Origin: Chimonanthus salicifolius
Lineage: Eukaryota > Streptophyta > Magnoliopsida > Laurales > Calycanthaceae
Assembly: GCA_013350335.1 (NCBI GenBank)
Contig: CM023536.1
Location: 40,432,314 to 40,496,313 of the forward strand
Reading direction: 5' to 3'
DNA length: 64,000 nucleotides
The notes beneath the pieces were generated by a model that saw only the letters and a list, made by a program, of their open reading frames with translations, ran no database searches and had not been told where the DNA came from. Below, one piece after another: positions 33,714 to 45,765 of the stretch; the first letter of the stretch is position 1; every line of letters begins with the position of its first letter. Made by a program: the position numbers and the translations under genes.

Positions 33714-35485
33714 TATCAGTGCCCCGGCTTGCCGAGTCACTTATTTGTCAATTCCATTTCTTAGGTGAAGCATTGCCTTGAAAAGAGAAGCCCAAGAATA
33801 AAGACTCAAGTGTTGGTTGAAGTTAAGGATTCAACGGATCAACATATGTATGTCAATCACAAAGGTAAATTGGCCATAAATGACTTTAGGTGGAACCCAC
33901 ACCCTAGTGGACCTTTCCTAGACTTAGGGATCATATTGGTAAAAATTAATTTAAGTCTAAGTGGTGCATGGACAATCACAAAATCAGATGGGATAAACAT
34001 TGGAAATCTGGTAATCTGTCAGGTTGACCCATCGAGTCCACCGACCCATAGGTGAAGACAAGACAAACCCATCGAGGTCATCGACACGTCGACCGGATTG
34101 ACAGGGGCTTCTGGATTGGAAGGACTATCAGTAAGGGTTAATCTTAGTTCGAGCATATCGTGTCCACCGAACCCTCGGTGACACATGACCGACCCATTGT
34201 GGTCATCAATATGTTGATTGGATTTGGGCAGTCTCTGGAAATAACAGACTATAAATTCGGTCTGTTCCCTGATAATCAGATTCGACCTGTCGGGGCACAC
34301 GACAAGTCAACCTGGGTCTAGTTGAGTTCTGGACGTAGAACTCTGTGGTACTCACAGACAGACACATTGAGATCATCGACCTATCGAGAGTACCAGGACC
34401 GACCCATCAAGGGACATGCATGTCGATCAATATCTTCAAGGTTTTGGTTGAAAATGCTCTGTACTTTTATGCTTCTCTTTGATAATCTGGACCTACCCAT
34501 CGACAAAATTGACATGTCGAACATAAGTCATGTCGACCCACCGGTAGTTACCATTTTATATCCGTTGGAAGCTTAATGGTCAAATTGCAACTGCACTATG
34601 CTAGTACCAACCAGTCGACCGGGTAGAACCATCGACAACCCAGAGTCGGGATTTTTGTGTTTGACTATATATTCTCAAAACTTTGATGGGTTTGGTTGAA
34701 CACCTGGAAAGAGCTTTGAATAGAAAAATCCTAGGCATTCCCAGACATCCCAACTCCTCTCCATGCACTTCACATAGGTGAATCATTTGATAATCCAATC
34801 TTTCATAGGTTGAGATTGAGAGAGAGGAAGGCAAACCACTCTAGGAAAAATATTGGTCACCCAATTTCTTAGAGACCTCCCAAGGATTGTGATTACACAT
34901 ACTCAGCTCGTCTTCGTCATTGAGCGACATCATATTGGGAGATTCTTCAGAAGCACGCATCTACATCAAGAGAGCTCAACATGGCAAGTGCTTCTAGTTT
35001 GTTTTAGTTTGAAAAATCAAACTTGAGAAGTGGATTAAAGAGTGTTTACTCTCAAACCACTATAAAAAATAGAAGGATAATGATGTAGACCGGGGTTGGT
35101 CGAACCTTTCAAAATCTTAGGGGTTGGGTGAAATTCCCAATCAATCGAGATAGGTGGAATTCCTACTCTATTTGTGAGCGTGTAATTCTCCATATAGTGA
35201 ATTAGGATAGCTCAAGGTTGAGGGAGTCCATCAGTGGATGTAGGAGAGTTTACTACGAACCACTATAAATATGGTGTTATAGGTGTTTGGTCTTTGCTTG
35301 TGTGATTGGTATATAATTGGCGCACTTTTATTATCACACAACACATCTTGACAAGTTTGATTTATCCACTGCAGATCGTTAAATTAATCAAGTAATTTTA
35401 AAAGGACCAACAAAGATGAAGATTGTCCTATTCACCCCGTCTAGGGTCAATCTTGAACTGTGTTCTAGCACATCGGGAACTTACA
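33714..35485 (+). repeat. 5' LTR of GAG-only element 1
   Basis: This 1,772-bp LTR aligns throughout with the 3' LTR. The first bases are mutated (TATCAG for TGTTAG). It ends GGGAACTTACA. It contains many GACCCATCGA-type words at 34,020-34,625. Confidence 0.88.
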
Positions 35486-35487
35486 AT

Positions 35488-35499
35488 TGGTATCAGAGC
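35488..35499 (+). promoter_or_regulatory. Primer-binding site, initiator Met-tRNA
   Basis: TGGTATCAGAGC lies two bases after the LTR end and is the exact complement of the plant initiator Met-tRNA 3' end. Confidence 0.9.
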
Positions 35500-35552
35500 T
35501 TGAGTGCTCTTTATAAAGGATCAAACCATCCGAATTGATCCGTGCTAGAACA

Positions 35553-36600
35553 ATGGAATTTGGTAAAGATATCAATAGACCTCCTTGCTTTGATGGCTCA
35601 AATTTTATTCATTGGAAAATGAGGATGAAAGGATTTCTATGTTTGGGAAGCCATTGTAAAAGGTTGGTCACATCCCGTTGAAGAGACAACCATTGGTTCT
35701 AACAAAATGTTAAGACTAAAATTTGAGAGAAGTAAACATCATGGGAATTTATTAGCTCTCAATGCAATTAGGCGTGATGTCTCACCAAAGGATTTAAAGC
35801 CCATCATGAACATTGAAAAAGCCAAATATGCTTTGAAGTATTTTGAAAATGTTTAGGAATTGCATAAAGGCCTCACTCCCTCTATCTCTTTGGATAATTC
35901 TAACCCCACTATTATAGATGCATACATTTCTTCCGTAACCCCTGTTGTAGGTGCATCTACTTTCAAAGAGGTGTGTGTCACTCGGATATCATGTGGAGAA
36001 GATAAGGAGCCCACATATGAGGACACATCACAATCCGGAAGTGATTCGGATGAAGAAGGTGAAGTGAAAGGAAATGGTGCCACCTTTGAATCGGAGAGTG
36101 ATTCAGACATGGAGCATCAAAATGGTAAGACCCTACATTGTTTTGTTGCCTCCATTTCTCCTAATGATCTTTCAACTTGCCATTATTGTAAAAAAAATTG
36201 ACATTTTAAGAATGAATGCAAGTTGAGGATATTGCACTTGAAAAATAAAAATGTTAATCACATAAATGCAATGAAGTGGAAGAAGAAGGCTTATGGAGTC
36301 TCACACCTTGCAAAGAAGAAGGTAGACCAATTGAGAAGTGAGAGTATTCCTAAGGCAAAGCACCAGCATCCTTTCATTGGTAAATCTAAAAGGGATAGGG
36401 TAGGACATCCTCATACCTTGGATATGAGTATGATTATGAGGGTTCTGTCTCATTTCAATGGACATGGGCCAAATGTTAATAATGGAAGAGTCAAAATGCC
36501 TAATGTTCAAAGATTTGAGAGGAAAGGTCCAGATAAAAAATTCATATGGATCCCTAAGGGAGAGGACCTTACTCATGCCCTACATTGGTCTAAGATTTGA
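35553..36600 (+). pseudogene. copia-type GAG pseudogene of element 1
   Basis: It starts MEFGKDINRPPCFDGSNFIH then WKMRMKGF, the usual N-terminus of SIRE-like copia GAG. After a small deletion and frameshift it continues YVWEAIVKGWSHPVEETTIG and LLALNAIRRDVSPKDLKPIM. An acidic stretch (SGSDSDEEGE) and a zinc knuckle at about 36177-36220 follow: CHYCKKN-stop-HFKNEC. The in-frame TGA (36199-36201) stands where the knuckle glycine should be. Another stop (TAG) lies near 35854. The frame then runs open to 36600. The GAG would form the capsid; this copy cannot. Confidence 0.82.
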
Positions 36601-38590
36601 GCCTAATTTGTGTATCTCTAGACCAAGTTCAGTTGAACTCAAATATTCATTCAAGTGAGTTCAAACAACCATGGGTTGTGTCATGGCACATTTGACTCTT
36701 TCAAGCACTTGATTGTACTTGTCCTGGCCATAGTATTAATTTTGCTTGAAGTGTCATAGATATGTGGACTTGGATTCCAAATCCTAAAGTTGGTATCTCA
36801 GATGTGTTAAGGCTTTCCAAAGTGGTTAACACATTTGACATTTGGTTGGAATCTCTATTGGTATCTTGCCTTCATTCCATGTTACTCATAGGTATATGTT
36901 TTATGGATTGAATATGTGCCAGATGTGTTCATGGCGTTGCATTTCTTATTGGTAAAAACATTTTATGCCATGTTTTGCTTATGTATGTGCATGTTCTATA
37001 CAATGTAGTATATGTTTCCATCTCTATACTACATTGGTAGAATCTTGATTTCGAGATGACATTGTGCACTTACATTGTCTTGTTTCATTCCATGTTCCAA
37101 AAATTTTGTGATCTCTTGTGGAATGAACCTTGCTCCAGCTTGTGAATGGTATTTGTTGGTCAAAGTGTGATCAAATGCTTAAATTTGGTAATCCGTTCAT
37201 GTACCATTCAACTCAAAGTATTGAACTTAATTGGAGTATTCATTTTTGAATGGTAAATGTGTTTAGAAACATGGGAGCTAAAATGGTGATTGACAAACAC
37301 TTATATGCTTTACTTGTAGATCATTTCTCATGCACTATTTCTTGATTTAAATTGGTATATCTTGGTGCATTTGAGACTTTTTTGCAAGTGTTTGTTGGTT
37401 TTGGCATTTCATGAGGTTTTATCATGTTGAATATGTTCAAATGGCATACTTGTTTCATACTTCATTTCCATGGGCTTATTATTGACATGTAATATGTGAA
37501 ATGAATGTATGTTTTGTGTGTTTGTGCCATCGTTCCTATTATCATCATTGGTATATGTCTTGAGGAATGATTGTGGTTCATAAGCATCATGTTTTTCTAA
37601 ACCTAGGAATCCTATCAAATAATATCACACATGGGAAATTATCTTTCAAATGGTAAATTATAAATGCCCAAGGTTATTAAATTGGATTGGATCAAAATTT
37701 TTAGTTGGATTCAAATTGTTATATTGATCCAAGATCCAAGTTTTTGTGCTGATTTTAGTGAAATGGTTTGAATCTTCAAATGGCACAAAATTGTGTGAAT
37801 GTATTGGCTTACATTGGCATTCAAAGATTGGGTTGCAAAACTTGTTGTCTTTTGAACTTGCATGCATCACAAGCACACATTCTTCATCCCTCAATTTGCA
37901 AATCTTATAGGGATGTATTATGTCTTTCCATTATCTAGAATTGCACAAACTTGGAAAATCAAGTAGACATTGGAATTGTGTTTCGAGAAGTGTTCAAATA
38001 AGGAAAATCATCCTTCTCCAAAACCTTTTGCACCTATATTGTGGCTTTCAAGAACTATTAAAGGTAAATATTAATACCAAAAGGTTTTTGGTAGTGAAAG
38101 CCAACATGGTCATGTGGTCCAAATGTTAATGGACTTGGTGCATTGTGCTCTCAAAGTGTTGAGCAATGGAGAACACACCTTGGGAAGTTTAAGGGAAGAA
38201 ACAAGCTTCCATGTAAATAGATTTCCAAGGATAGGTGTTTGTTCATTCACAAACTCATTATTGGTGTATATCTGTATGAATGAACATGTTGATTTTGGTT
38301 CATGCATATGTGCTCATATAGGTATATGATTTAGCATCATCCTTGTTTTTCATGAACTTTGTACTCAATTTGGTGAAAATTTTGTTTCGTTCATGATTTT
38401 GTCTCTCATATGTTTTTGTCATGGAATATTTTTTGTATGAGTGTTTTTCCCTCCCCTTTGCATGCATGAGTTGGTTTTATATTGGCATTTTTGAAAATGA
38501 AATGCATGAGCCCCTCCTTCTTCATCTCATCTTAGTCCAACAATTGGGACTTGTTGAAGCACACTAAATTTGGTATACTTGTACTTATAT
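36601..38590 (+). other. Non-coding internal region of element 1
   Basis: About 2 kb of T-rich DNA with recurring TTGGTAT, CATTTGG and GGCATT words. Its position would hold pol in an autonomous copia element, but no conserved motif (such as the integrase or the YVDD box) was found in any frame. Confidence 0.6.
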
Positions 38591-38591
38591 G

Positions 38592-38620
38592 CCCTTTGTC
38601 AATTTATGACAAAAGGGGGG
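38592..38620 (+). promoter_or_regulatory. Internal hairpin plus polypurine tract, element 1
   Basis: CCCTTTGTCA, a five-base loop, then TGACAAAAGGGGGG form a hairpin whose 3' arm runs into a GGGGGAG tract. It lies 459 bp before the 3' LTR. Further GGGGGAG tracts follow at about 38,660, 38,708, 38,759 and 38,794. Confidence 0.7.
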
Positions 38621-39020
38621 AGAAATATTAGAAGCTTGAAAGAAAGCTTAAGTTAAGGGGGAGAAAATTGAAGCATTGAATAAGCTTAGAAGGATGATAG
38701 TCTTTGATTAAGGGGGAGTTTAATCAAGACTAAAAAAGGTTTTTAGTCCATTAGTTATGGGGGAGCACTATGTGCTTATGGACTAACATTTGAGGGGGAG
38801 ACCTATGCTTCCACCTAGTTTGCATTGTTTGTGTGTACAGGTACATTGCACATGATCACAATGGAACTTGCAATCTAAAGCATTGAAGGAAGCTCTTGAA
38901 GCATAGAGTCTAGATTTTCTTATTTGAATGTGTACTTATAATTATTGTATCAATTTGTATTCAAATGATGTATATGGGTTGGCAAAGTTATTGAGTCTGT
39001 ATTCATTAGCTTCTAGGTGT

Positions 39021-39050
39021 TTTGTCGTCGAAATTGACAAAGGGGGAGAT
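39021..39050 (+). promoter_or_regulatory. 3' polypurine tract of element 1 with hairpin
   Basis: TTTTGTCGTCGAAATTGAC followed by AAAGGGGGAGAT abuts the 3' LTR (TGTTAG at 39051). TTTGTC pairs with GACAAA, so the same hairpin-tract unit as at 38592 occurs here. Confidence 0.75.
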
Positions 39051-41483
39051 TGTTAGTATCCCGATTTGCCGAGTCACCTATTTGCCAATTCCATTACTTA
39101 GGTGAAATATTGCCTTGTAGAGACGAGCTCAAGAATAAAGACTTAAGGGTTGGTTGAAGTTCAAGAGTCAACGGATCAACATGTGTATGGCAATCACAAA
39201 GGTAAATTGGCCATAGATGACTTTAGGTGAAACCCACACCATTAGTAGACCTTGCCTAGACGTAGGGATCATATTGGTAAAAATTAATCTAAATCTACGT
39301 GGTACCTGGACAGTCACAAAACCAGATGGGATAAACATTGGACATCTTGTAATATGTCAAGTCGACCCATTGAGTCCACCGATCCATAGGTGAAGACAAG
39401 ACAGACCCATCGAGGTCATCGACACATTGACCGAATTGACAGGGGTTCTGGACTGGAAGGACTGTCAGTCAATGCTAATCTTAGTTCGAGCGTATCGTGT
39501 CCACCGACCCCTCGGTGACACAGGACTAACTCATCATGGTCATCAATATGTCGACTGGATTTGGGAAATCTCTGGAAAGAACAGACTGTAAATTCGGTCT
39601 GCTCTCTGATAATCAGATTTGACATGTTGGGGCACACGACATGTCAACCTGGGTCGAGTTGAGTTCTGGACTTAGAACTCTATGGTACTCTCAGACAGAC
39701 ACATCAAGGTCATCGACCCATCGAGAGTACCAGGACCGACCCATCGATGGACATGCATGTCGATCACTATTTTCAAGGTTATGGATGAATATGCTCTGTA
39801 TTTTTATGCTGCTATCTGATAATCTGGACTGACTCATTGACAAGATCGACATGTTGAACATAAGTCATGTTGACCCATCGGTAGTTACTGTTTTATATAT
39901 GTTGGAAGCTTAATGGTCAAATAGCAATGGCACTATGCTAGTACCAACTCGTCGACCAGGTCGACCCATCGACAACCCAGAGTTAGGATTTTTGTGTTTG
40001 ACTGTATATTCTCCAAACATTGATGGGTTTTGGTTGGACACCTATAGAGAGATTTGAATATAAAAATCCTTATGCATTCCCAGACATCCCAACTCCTCTC
40101 CATGCACTTCACATAGGTGAGTCATTTGATAATCCAATCTTTCATATATTAAGATTGAGAGAGAGGAAGGCAAACCACTCTAGGATAGATATTGGTCACC
40201 CAATTTCCTAGAGACCTCCAAGGATTATGATTGCACATACTCGACTCATCTTCGTCATTGAATGACATCACGTTGGGAGATTCTTCAGAAGCACGCATCT
40301 ACATTAAGAGAGCTCAACAGGGCAAATGCTTCTAGTTTGTTTTAATTTTAAAAATCAAACTTGTGAAGTGGATTAAAGAGGGTTTATTCTTGAACCACTA
40401 GAAATAATAGAGGGATAAAGACGTAAACAAGGGTTGGTCGAACCTTTCAAAATCTTAGAGATTGGGTGAAATTCCTAATCAATCAAGATAGGTGGAATTC
40501 CTACTCTATTTGTGAGGGTGTAATTCCTCACATAGTGAATTGGGATAGCCCAAGATTGGGTGAGTCCATCAATGGATGTATGAGAGTTTACTCCGAACCA
40601 CTATAAATATGGTGTTATGGGTGTTTGGTCTTTACTTGTGTGATTGATCTATAATTGGTGCACTCTTATTATCACACAATACATCTTGATTAATTTGATT
40701 CATCCATCTTAGATAGTTTAATTTGTAACGCCCCGCCCTTTTTCACTCGCTTCTTTCTGTAAAATCAGAGTCTATTTTTTTTATAAACGGAGAGTGATAG
40801 AGAGCGGGACGTAACGACGCAAGCTAAGTCCGAACTTCTAAAGTCCGACCCTTAACTGGCCAACCCTATGTGTGTATGGACTCAGTCCATGAAAACGGTT
40901 CACACATAGCAATATAAACATGCGGAATAAAAATCATAATATGCGGAAACATAATAGAACACAGTTCTATTCCATTCAGATAGCAAAGTATGTCAAGTCT
41001 TTAATCATTATTATCATAATGCAATTATCCAATAAAACATCCAACCATAGCAAATTCATCTAAGTTATTACAATCCGAATTCTAGATATCCAAAATACAA
41101 GCCCGTGAGTATCTTAAACAAAATATAAACTATAATCCTCCAAGCTCCTATACCTGGCCCGTTTTGCGTTCATCGTTCTCCTTGTTTCCTGTATCATCAA
41201 CTAGGGTAGAAGTAGGGCGTTAGTATAACGCGCCCAGTAGGTATTCCAATTAGGGTTAACACATAGGTTAGTACCAAAAATCCAGATATAATAAATATAT
41301 CAAATCCAGTATAATAAATCATACCATACTTATAAAACATTGTATCCAAAACAGTGTATGATAATAGAGATCCAATCATTCCGATAAAAACCAGAAACCT
41401 TGCATGATAATAGAGGTCATAATCATGCCGATTCAATGTCATGCCATGCTATCATATGCAATGAATCCCAGCCATCACAAACT

Positions 41484-41750
41484 CATAGTATCCTCTTGAT
41501 GGGATTCTCATCATCAAGGTATCCTTCCACGAGTGTTTTACGGACGCCCCGACGGAGTGTGGATCTCCGGATATATAGTATCCTCTTGATGGAATGCTCA
41601 TCATCAAGGTCTTCATACATAGTATCCTCTTGATGGGATTCTCATCATCAAGGTATTCATACATAGTATCCTCTTGATGGAATTCTCATCATCAAGGTAC
41701 CCCCCATGAGTGTTTTACGGATGCCCCGACGGAGTGTGGGTTCCCGGTTA
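41484..41750. repeat. Tandem repeats inside the solo LTR
   Basis: Four copies of ATAGTATCCTCTTGATGG plus TTCTCATCATCAAGGT start at about 41484, 41575, 41619 and 41663. Two copies of GAGTGTTTTACGGACGCCCC (with slight change) start at about 41530 and 41707. Together they form a higher-order array. Confidence 0.9.
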
Positions 41751-42124
41751 CCTGTCATCCCTCCCATGCCATGCATGAGATGTAAATACCACATACTATG
41801 CAATTACACAAAATCATAGCATTTGAAAGCTCATATTTAAAACACATGCTATTTTATCAAATAAACATAGCATATAAAATCACCGTTTTAAACATATCCT
41901 TTGCAATATAAATTCATTAAATCAAGATAAAAACAATATACATAAACCCATGGTTTCAAAGAGGTGGAATCCTACCAAAGACCGCTACGTGTCCTTGCGT
42001 CTTTCGTCTGGTAACCGCTCAAGATCGTAAATACCTTATGAAGTTCCGTTACCTTATAACATATTAATCAATCAAAACCAAGTCCCACTTGATTTACAAT
42101 ATTTTAAGTCCATAAACCAATCCT

Positions 42125-43540
42125 CATGGGGTTCGGCCACACACCATGGCCAAACCCATGGTCCCTTATTTTTTACCATAATTACAACAATGCCATCCAT
42201 GGCTAACATAACCCATTACCTATCATTTTCACATTTATTTACCAAATTGCTATTGGTCTAACCTTTAGTTAATATTTCATTTTAATTACAATATTGCCAT
42301 TATACTTATCCATAGCCATTTACCTTCCTTATTTTTCATATATTTACAAGATTGTCATCCATGGCTAATATAACCCATTTTAGCAAGTATTTACAACCTT
42401 GCCATTATACCTAATAACATAACCAATAACATGACTTATGAACATAGGTCTATATGTAATTAAATCCCTCATTACCTTAAACATGCATAACCACTCTAAG
42501 TGTCCCTTAAAACATTCCAACACATGGTCCATCAAATAATTCATGGGGTTCGGCCATACAGCATGTCTGAACCCTATGTCCATTATTTTGACCTATTTAC
42601 AATTTTGCCATCACCTTCATCACCTTAGGTTTGGTTCTAAACATAGGTCCATTCACTTATACATTATATACATGAATCCTCCAATAATCCACAACCATAG
42701 AACCATAAATAAGACCATATTAGGTCCATCAAAGACCCATAAAATTTGGTTCATGGGGTTCGGCCATACCCCATGGCTGAACCCATGATATCATGGTTCC
42801 ATCCTCCTTCTAAATTCATTTAATAATAATAAATCCATAATTGGACCAAAGACTTGATTCATGGGGTTCGGCCAAACACCATGGCCGAACCCTATGATGT
42901 AAATTTTCCAATTATATTAATTTCCACACATGGATCCATAAAACCCATATGATCCCTTAGTTGGTCTATGGGGTTTGGCCATACACCTTGGCCGAACCCT
43001 AAGATACATAACTTTCCAATTATAGAAACTTTCTAAATTTATCAACCTCCTTCCATAAATAAATAGTTCTCAAAATTAGCATTCATGCTTCCATAATTAG
43101 ACATTTTCCAAGTTTAGCATCCATGCTTCCATAATTAATCTAAGGTCCATAATTAGATAGCTTCTAATTTAATCTCCACTTTCCTTAATTAGAAACTTTC
43201 CAATTTAGCAACCAACTTTCATAATTAGAAGCTTTCCCATTTAATAACTATCTTCCATATTAGAGACTTTCTAATTTAATCTCTACCTTTCAAAATTAGA
43301 GACTTTCCAATTTAAACTCCTCTTTCCAAAATTAATTATCATACATTAAAAATACCATTACAACTCCAATACAACTCCATGGGGTTCGGCCATACACTAT
43401 GGCCGAACCCTATGGTTCATAATGTTCTCCTTTCTAAAATTAATAAACATTCATCTTCCTTTTAATTAATCACCATATTAAATCCATCTATATCTTCTTC
43501 CATGGGGTTCGGCCATACACCTTGGCCGAACCCTATGGTT
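42125..43540. repeat. Seven dispersed copies of a 38-bp hairpin
   Basis: The unit is GGGTTCGGCCAT, a loop of about five bases, then ATGGCCGAACCC, with ATG on both sides. Copies start near 42125, 42542, 42751, 42860, 42966, 43378 and 43500. The stems are nearly perfect, while the DNA between copies is unrelated. Confidence 0.92.
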
Positions 43541-44800
43541 CCTTATTTCATTAAAACAAAATATCTAAACCACTTACTGGTTCCGCGATTCCTTTGTTTT
43601 CCGTCGGTTGATCTTGTTCTTCTAATCCTTCTCTTCCTTAGCCTCTCCTCTTCTTTGATCTTTCACAAACTGAGAACACCTTCTTGCCAAGAGCTCCCAA
43701 CGTCAAGACCTTGCTAGTTTGCCGTGTGCCTCTCCTTCTCTCCCTTTATTACTTCCAATTTGTCCCAATTTAGAAGGTACCAAAACCCCCTTAAACTTAG
43801 CCCTTGCCTATTGCCATGCGCCCTTATGTCTTTCTTATATAGACACCCCCAATTGGTTTCTTCTTTAGACAATGCCGTGAGCCACTTTGTTTTGCTGCCC
43901 CTCTCCTATAAAAATTCCACACGATCCTATCTTATTAAGATGCCATGCGCCCCATGTTTAGTAATTGTCTAATGCCGTGTGTACTACCTTGTGTTGCCTC
44001 TTTATAAACTTCCATTCGGTTCTTACTTGCTGAAATAGCAAGTGATGATTTCATGCTTAGCAATTGCCATGAGTCCCCAAGGAAAGGACTCTCTTTTGGC
44101 TCATAACTCCCAATTTAGAAGGTGCCATCCCTTCAATTTGGCCATTGCCTTAATGCCATTTTTAATCAAGAAAGACCCTCTTTAAAAATATGCTAGCACA
44201 TGCGCATATCTTAAACATGCAATGTCACACACGGCCATAAGTGATCTCTATTTAATCTTAGGTATCTTCTTAATATATTTTAGCATATCACATGGATTGC
44301 ATATCTCATACACGACCATAATTCCTTGATTTCTTGAGAGAAAATCTTAGCTTCTATGCGTGTGTGTCAACCTCATCCAAACCGTCCCTTATTTATATTG
44401 CATTACTAATTTAATTCAGCCTCATTAATTTAGGCTTGAACCCACTTGGTGGTCATCCAAGTTAATCATGACCCATTGGGTCCCAATTGAGCATTTGGCC
44501 CAAATAAACAACCTTGACCCAATTAAACACATCTTACCCATTTATTTTAAATTGAACCTTATATCATATTTGTTGGATCTTAATTGGGCAATGACCCAAC
44601 ATTTTACCCATCTAAGGTCCATATCTAAAATTCATAAATTAAATGGGTAATTTCCGTAAATATTTATAACTTGAAAATCCGGGGTGTTACATAATTAATC
44701 AAGTAATTTTAAAAGAACCAACAAAGAAGGAGATTGCCCTATTCACCCCTCTAGGGTCAATCTTGAACCGTGTTCTAGCACACTGGGAACTTACATAAGA

Positions 44801-45502
44801 CAAACCCGGATCCATTGATGATGAGAGTGAGATCTAATTTTCCCTTTGATGTCTTGAGGCTTCCTGAGGTCCAAAAACAAGGGAAAACACATGCCCTGTA
44901 GTTTCTACCTCTTTCCTCGTTAATGTCCTCTGCGAAATTCATGAATAGTGTTTTCGGAACTTAAGTTGATGGATAATTAATGGAGAGAGACAATTTTATA
45001 GGCAGATGGAGGATCCTTAAGGTAATTAAAACTTTCTTTTCCTACTTCCTATCAAAATAGGAAACTAACCCCTTTAGAACTCTTTTAAAATAGACATTCC
45101 TTATATAAATATAGTTTCTCTAATTTAAGATCCTCTATGTGGAGTCCCAAATCTTTAATGTGTGTCATGTTTAGTTTTACAAAGGAATCATCATGTAAAG
45201 AAGTCACAATACCATTTCGTTTTGAAGGAAGCTACACTTATGGGAAGCAATATAGTCATATTATCACTAGTTATAGAGGTGATTATAAGGTTAGAAACAG
45301 ATTTAGATCAAAGTTTAAAACTTTGAAATTTGGACTTTACTCGACATCATATCTAATCTAATAATTCAAATGAGTTTCTTTACTCGACTTGAAAGAGACA
45401 TAATATAATTTATTGGCTTAATTGACTCAAAATTTTATTCCGTTCTATCAACTTGTACTAACTCCTCCAAGCTTTTCTATGGATTTTTAATATATAGTTT
45501 AG
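44801..45502. other. Intergenic sequence, no gene recognised
   Basis: It is ordinary AT-rich sequence between two elements. The open stretch at 45137-45361 has no family resemblance. Confidence 0.5.
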
Positions 45503-45765
45503 TGTAATATCCCAACCATAAATTAGGTTTAATTGTGTAATTTAAGCCGCTAAGTGTGATTTGTGATCCATTAATCATGAAGATATGGAGTGGGCTTTCC
45601 GAAAAGTCCAAGTTTGGCCCGATCCAATCTCGATAGCTCATTGATCCGACTCGCTTGAACTTTGCTTGTTTATGATCCTAAAACTATTTTTATTTGGAAA
45701 ATCACTTATTTAGAGTATTTGAACTTCACTCACATACAATAGCTTTAGATTCTGAGTTTAACAGA
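45503..45765 (+). mobile_element. 5' part of a gypsy-type LTR, interrupted at 45766
   Basis: It starts TGTAATATCCCAACC and aligns with the minus-strand start of the LTR at 23981-26458 for about 200 bp, sharing for example GTGATCC, TGGGCTTT and GATCCAA. The sequence after 57357 probably continues it, but its other end was not found. Confidence 0.5.

Larger units (their letters stand above)
40724..44691 (-). mobile_element. Solo LTR, gypsy-type, 3,968 bp, TSD TAATT
   Basis: The ends are TGTAACGCCCCGCCC and ATCCGGGGTGTTACA. Identical TAATT flanks it at 40719-40723 and 44692-44696, and it splits the copia 3' LTR, so it is the younger insertion. Minus orientation is inferred from the TGTAACACCCCGGATTTT start on that strand and from the tandem block near the low end. 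It contains seven copies of a 38-bp hairpin and a block of tandem repeats. Confidence 0.88.
33714..44795 (+). mobile_element. GAG-only Ty1/copia-type LTR retrotransposon (TR-GAG-like), TSD TAAGA
   Basis: Perfect TAAGA duplications lie at 33709-33713 and 44796-44800. The 5' LTR is 33714-35485. The 3' LTR starts at 39051 and ends at 44795, interrupted by another solo LTR at 40724-44691. The internal region is only 3,565 bp, with a primer-binding site, one decayed GAG, about 2 kb of non-coding DNA and several polypurine tracts. No protease, integrase, RT or RNase H motif was seen. It would depend on a full partner. Without the nested piece it is about 7.1 kb. SIRE/Maximus-like features are the multiple GGGGGAG tracts and the long LTRs. 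Confidence 0.88.
39051..44795 (+). repeat. 3' LTR of GAG-only element 1, split by a solo LTR
   Basis: The first part is 39051-40723. After the nested insertion it resumes at 44697 and ends GGGAACTTACA at 44795. The start TGTTAGTATCCCG is intact. The join reads TTTAATT then AATCAAGTAATTTTAAAAG, as in the 5' LTR. Confidence 0.88.

Noticed and set aside
36601..38590. Possible copia pol in element 1
   Set aside because: No integrase, RT or RNase H motif was found in any frame. The scattered short frames look random.
41484..41750. CRISPR-like array
   Set aside because: Direct repeats of about 36 bp are present, but spacers are short, themselves repeated, and the setting is a plant LTR.
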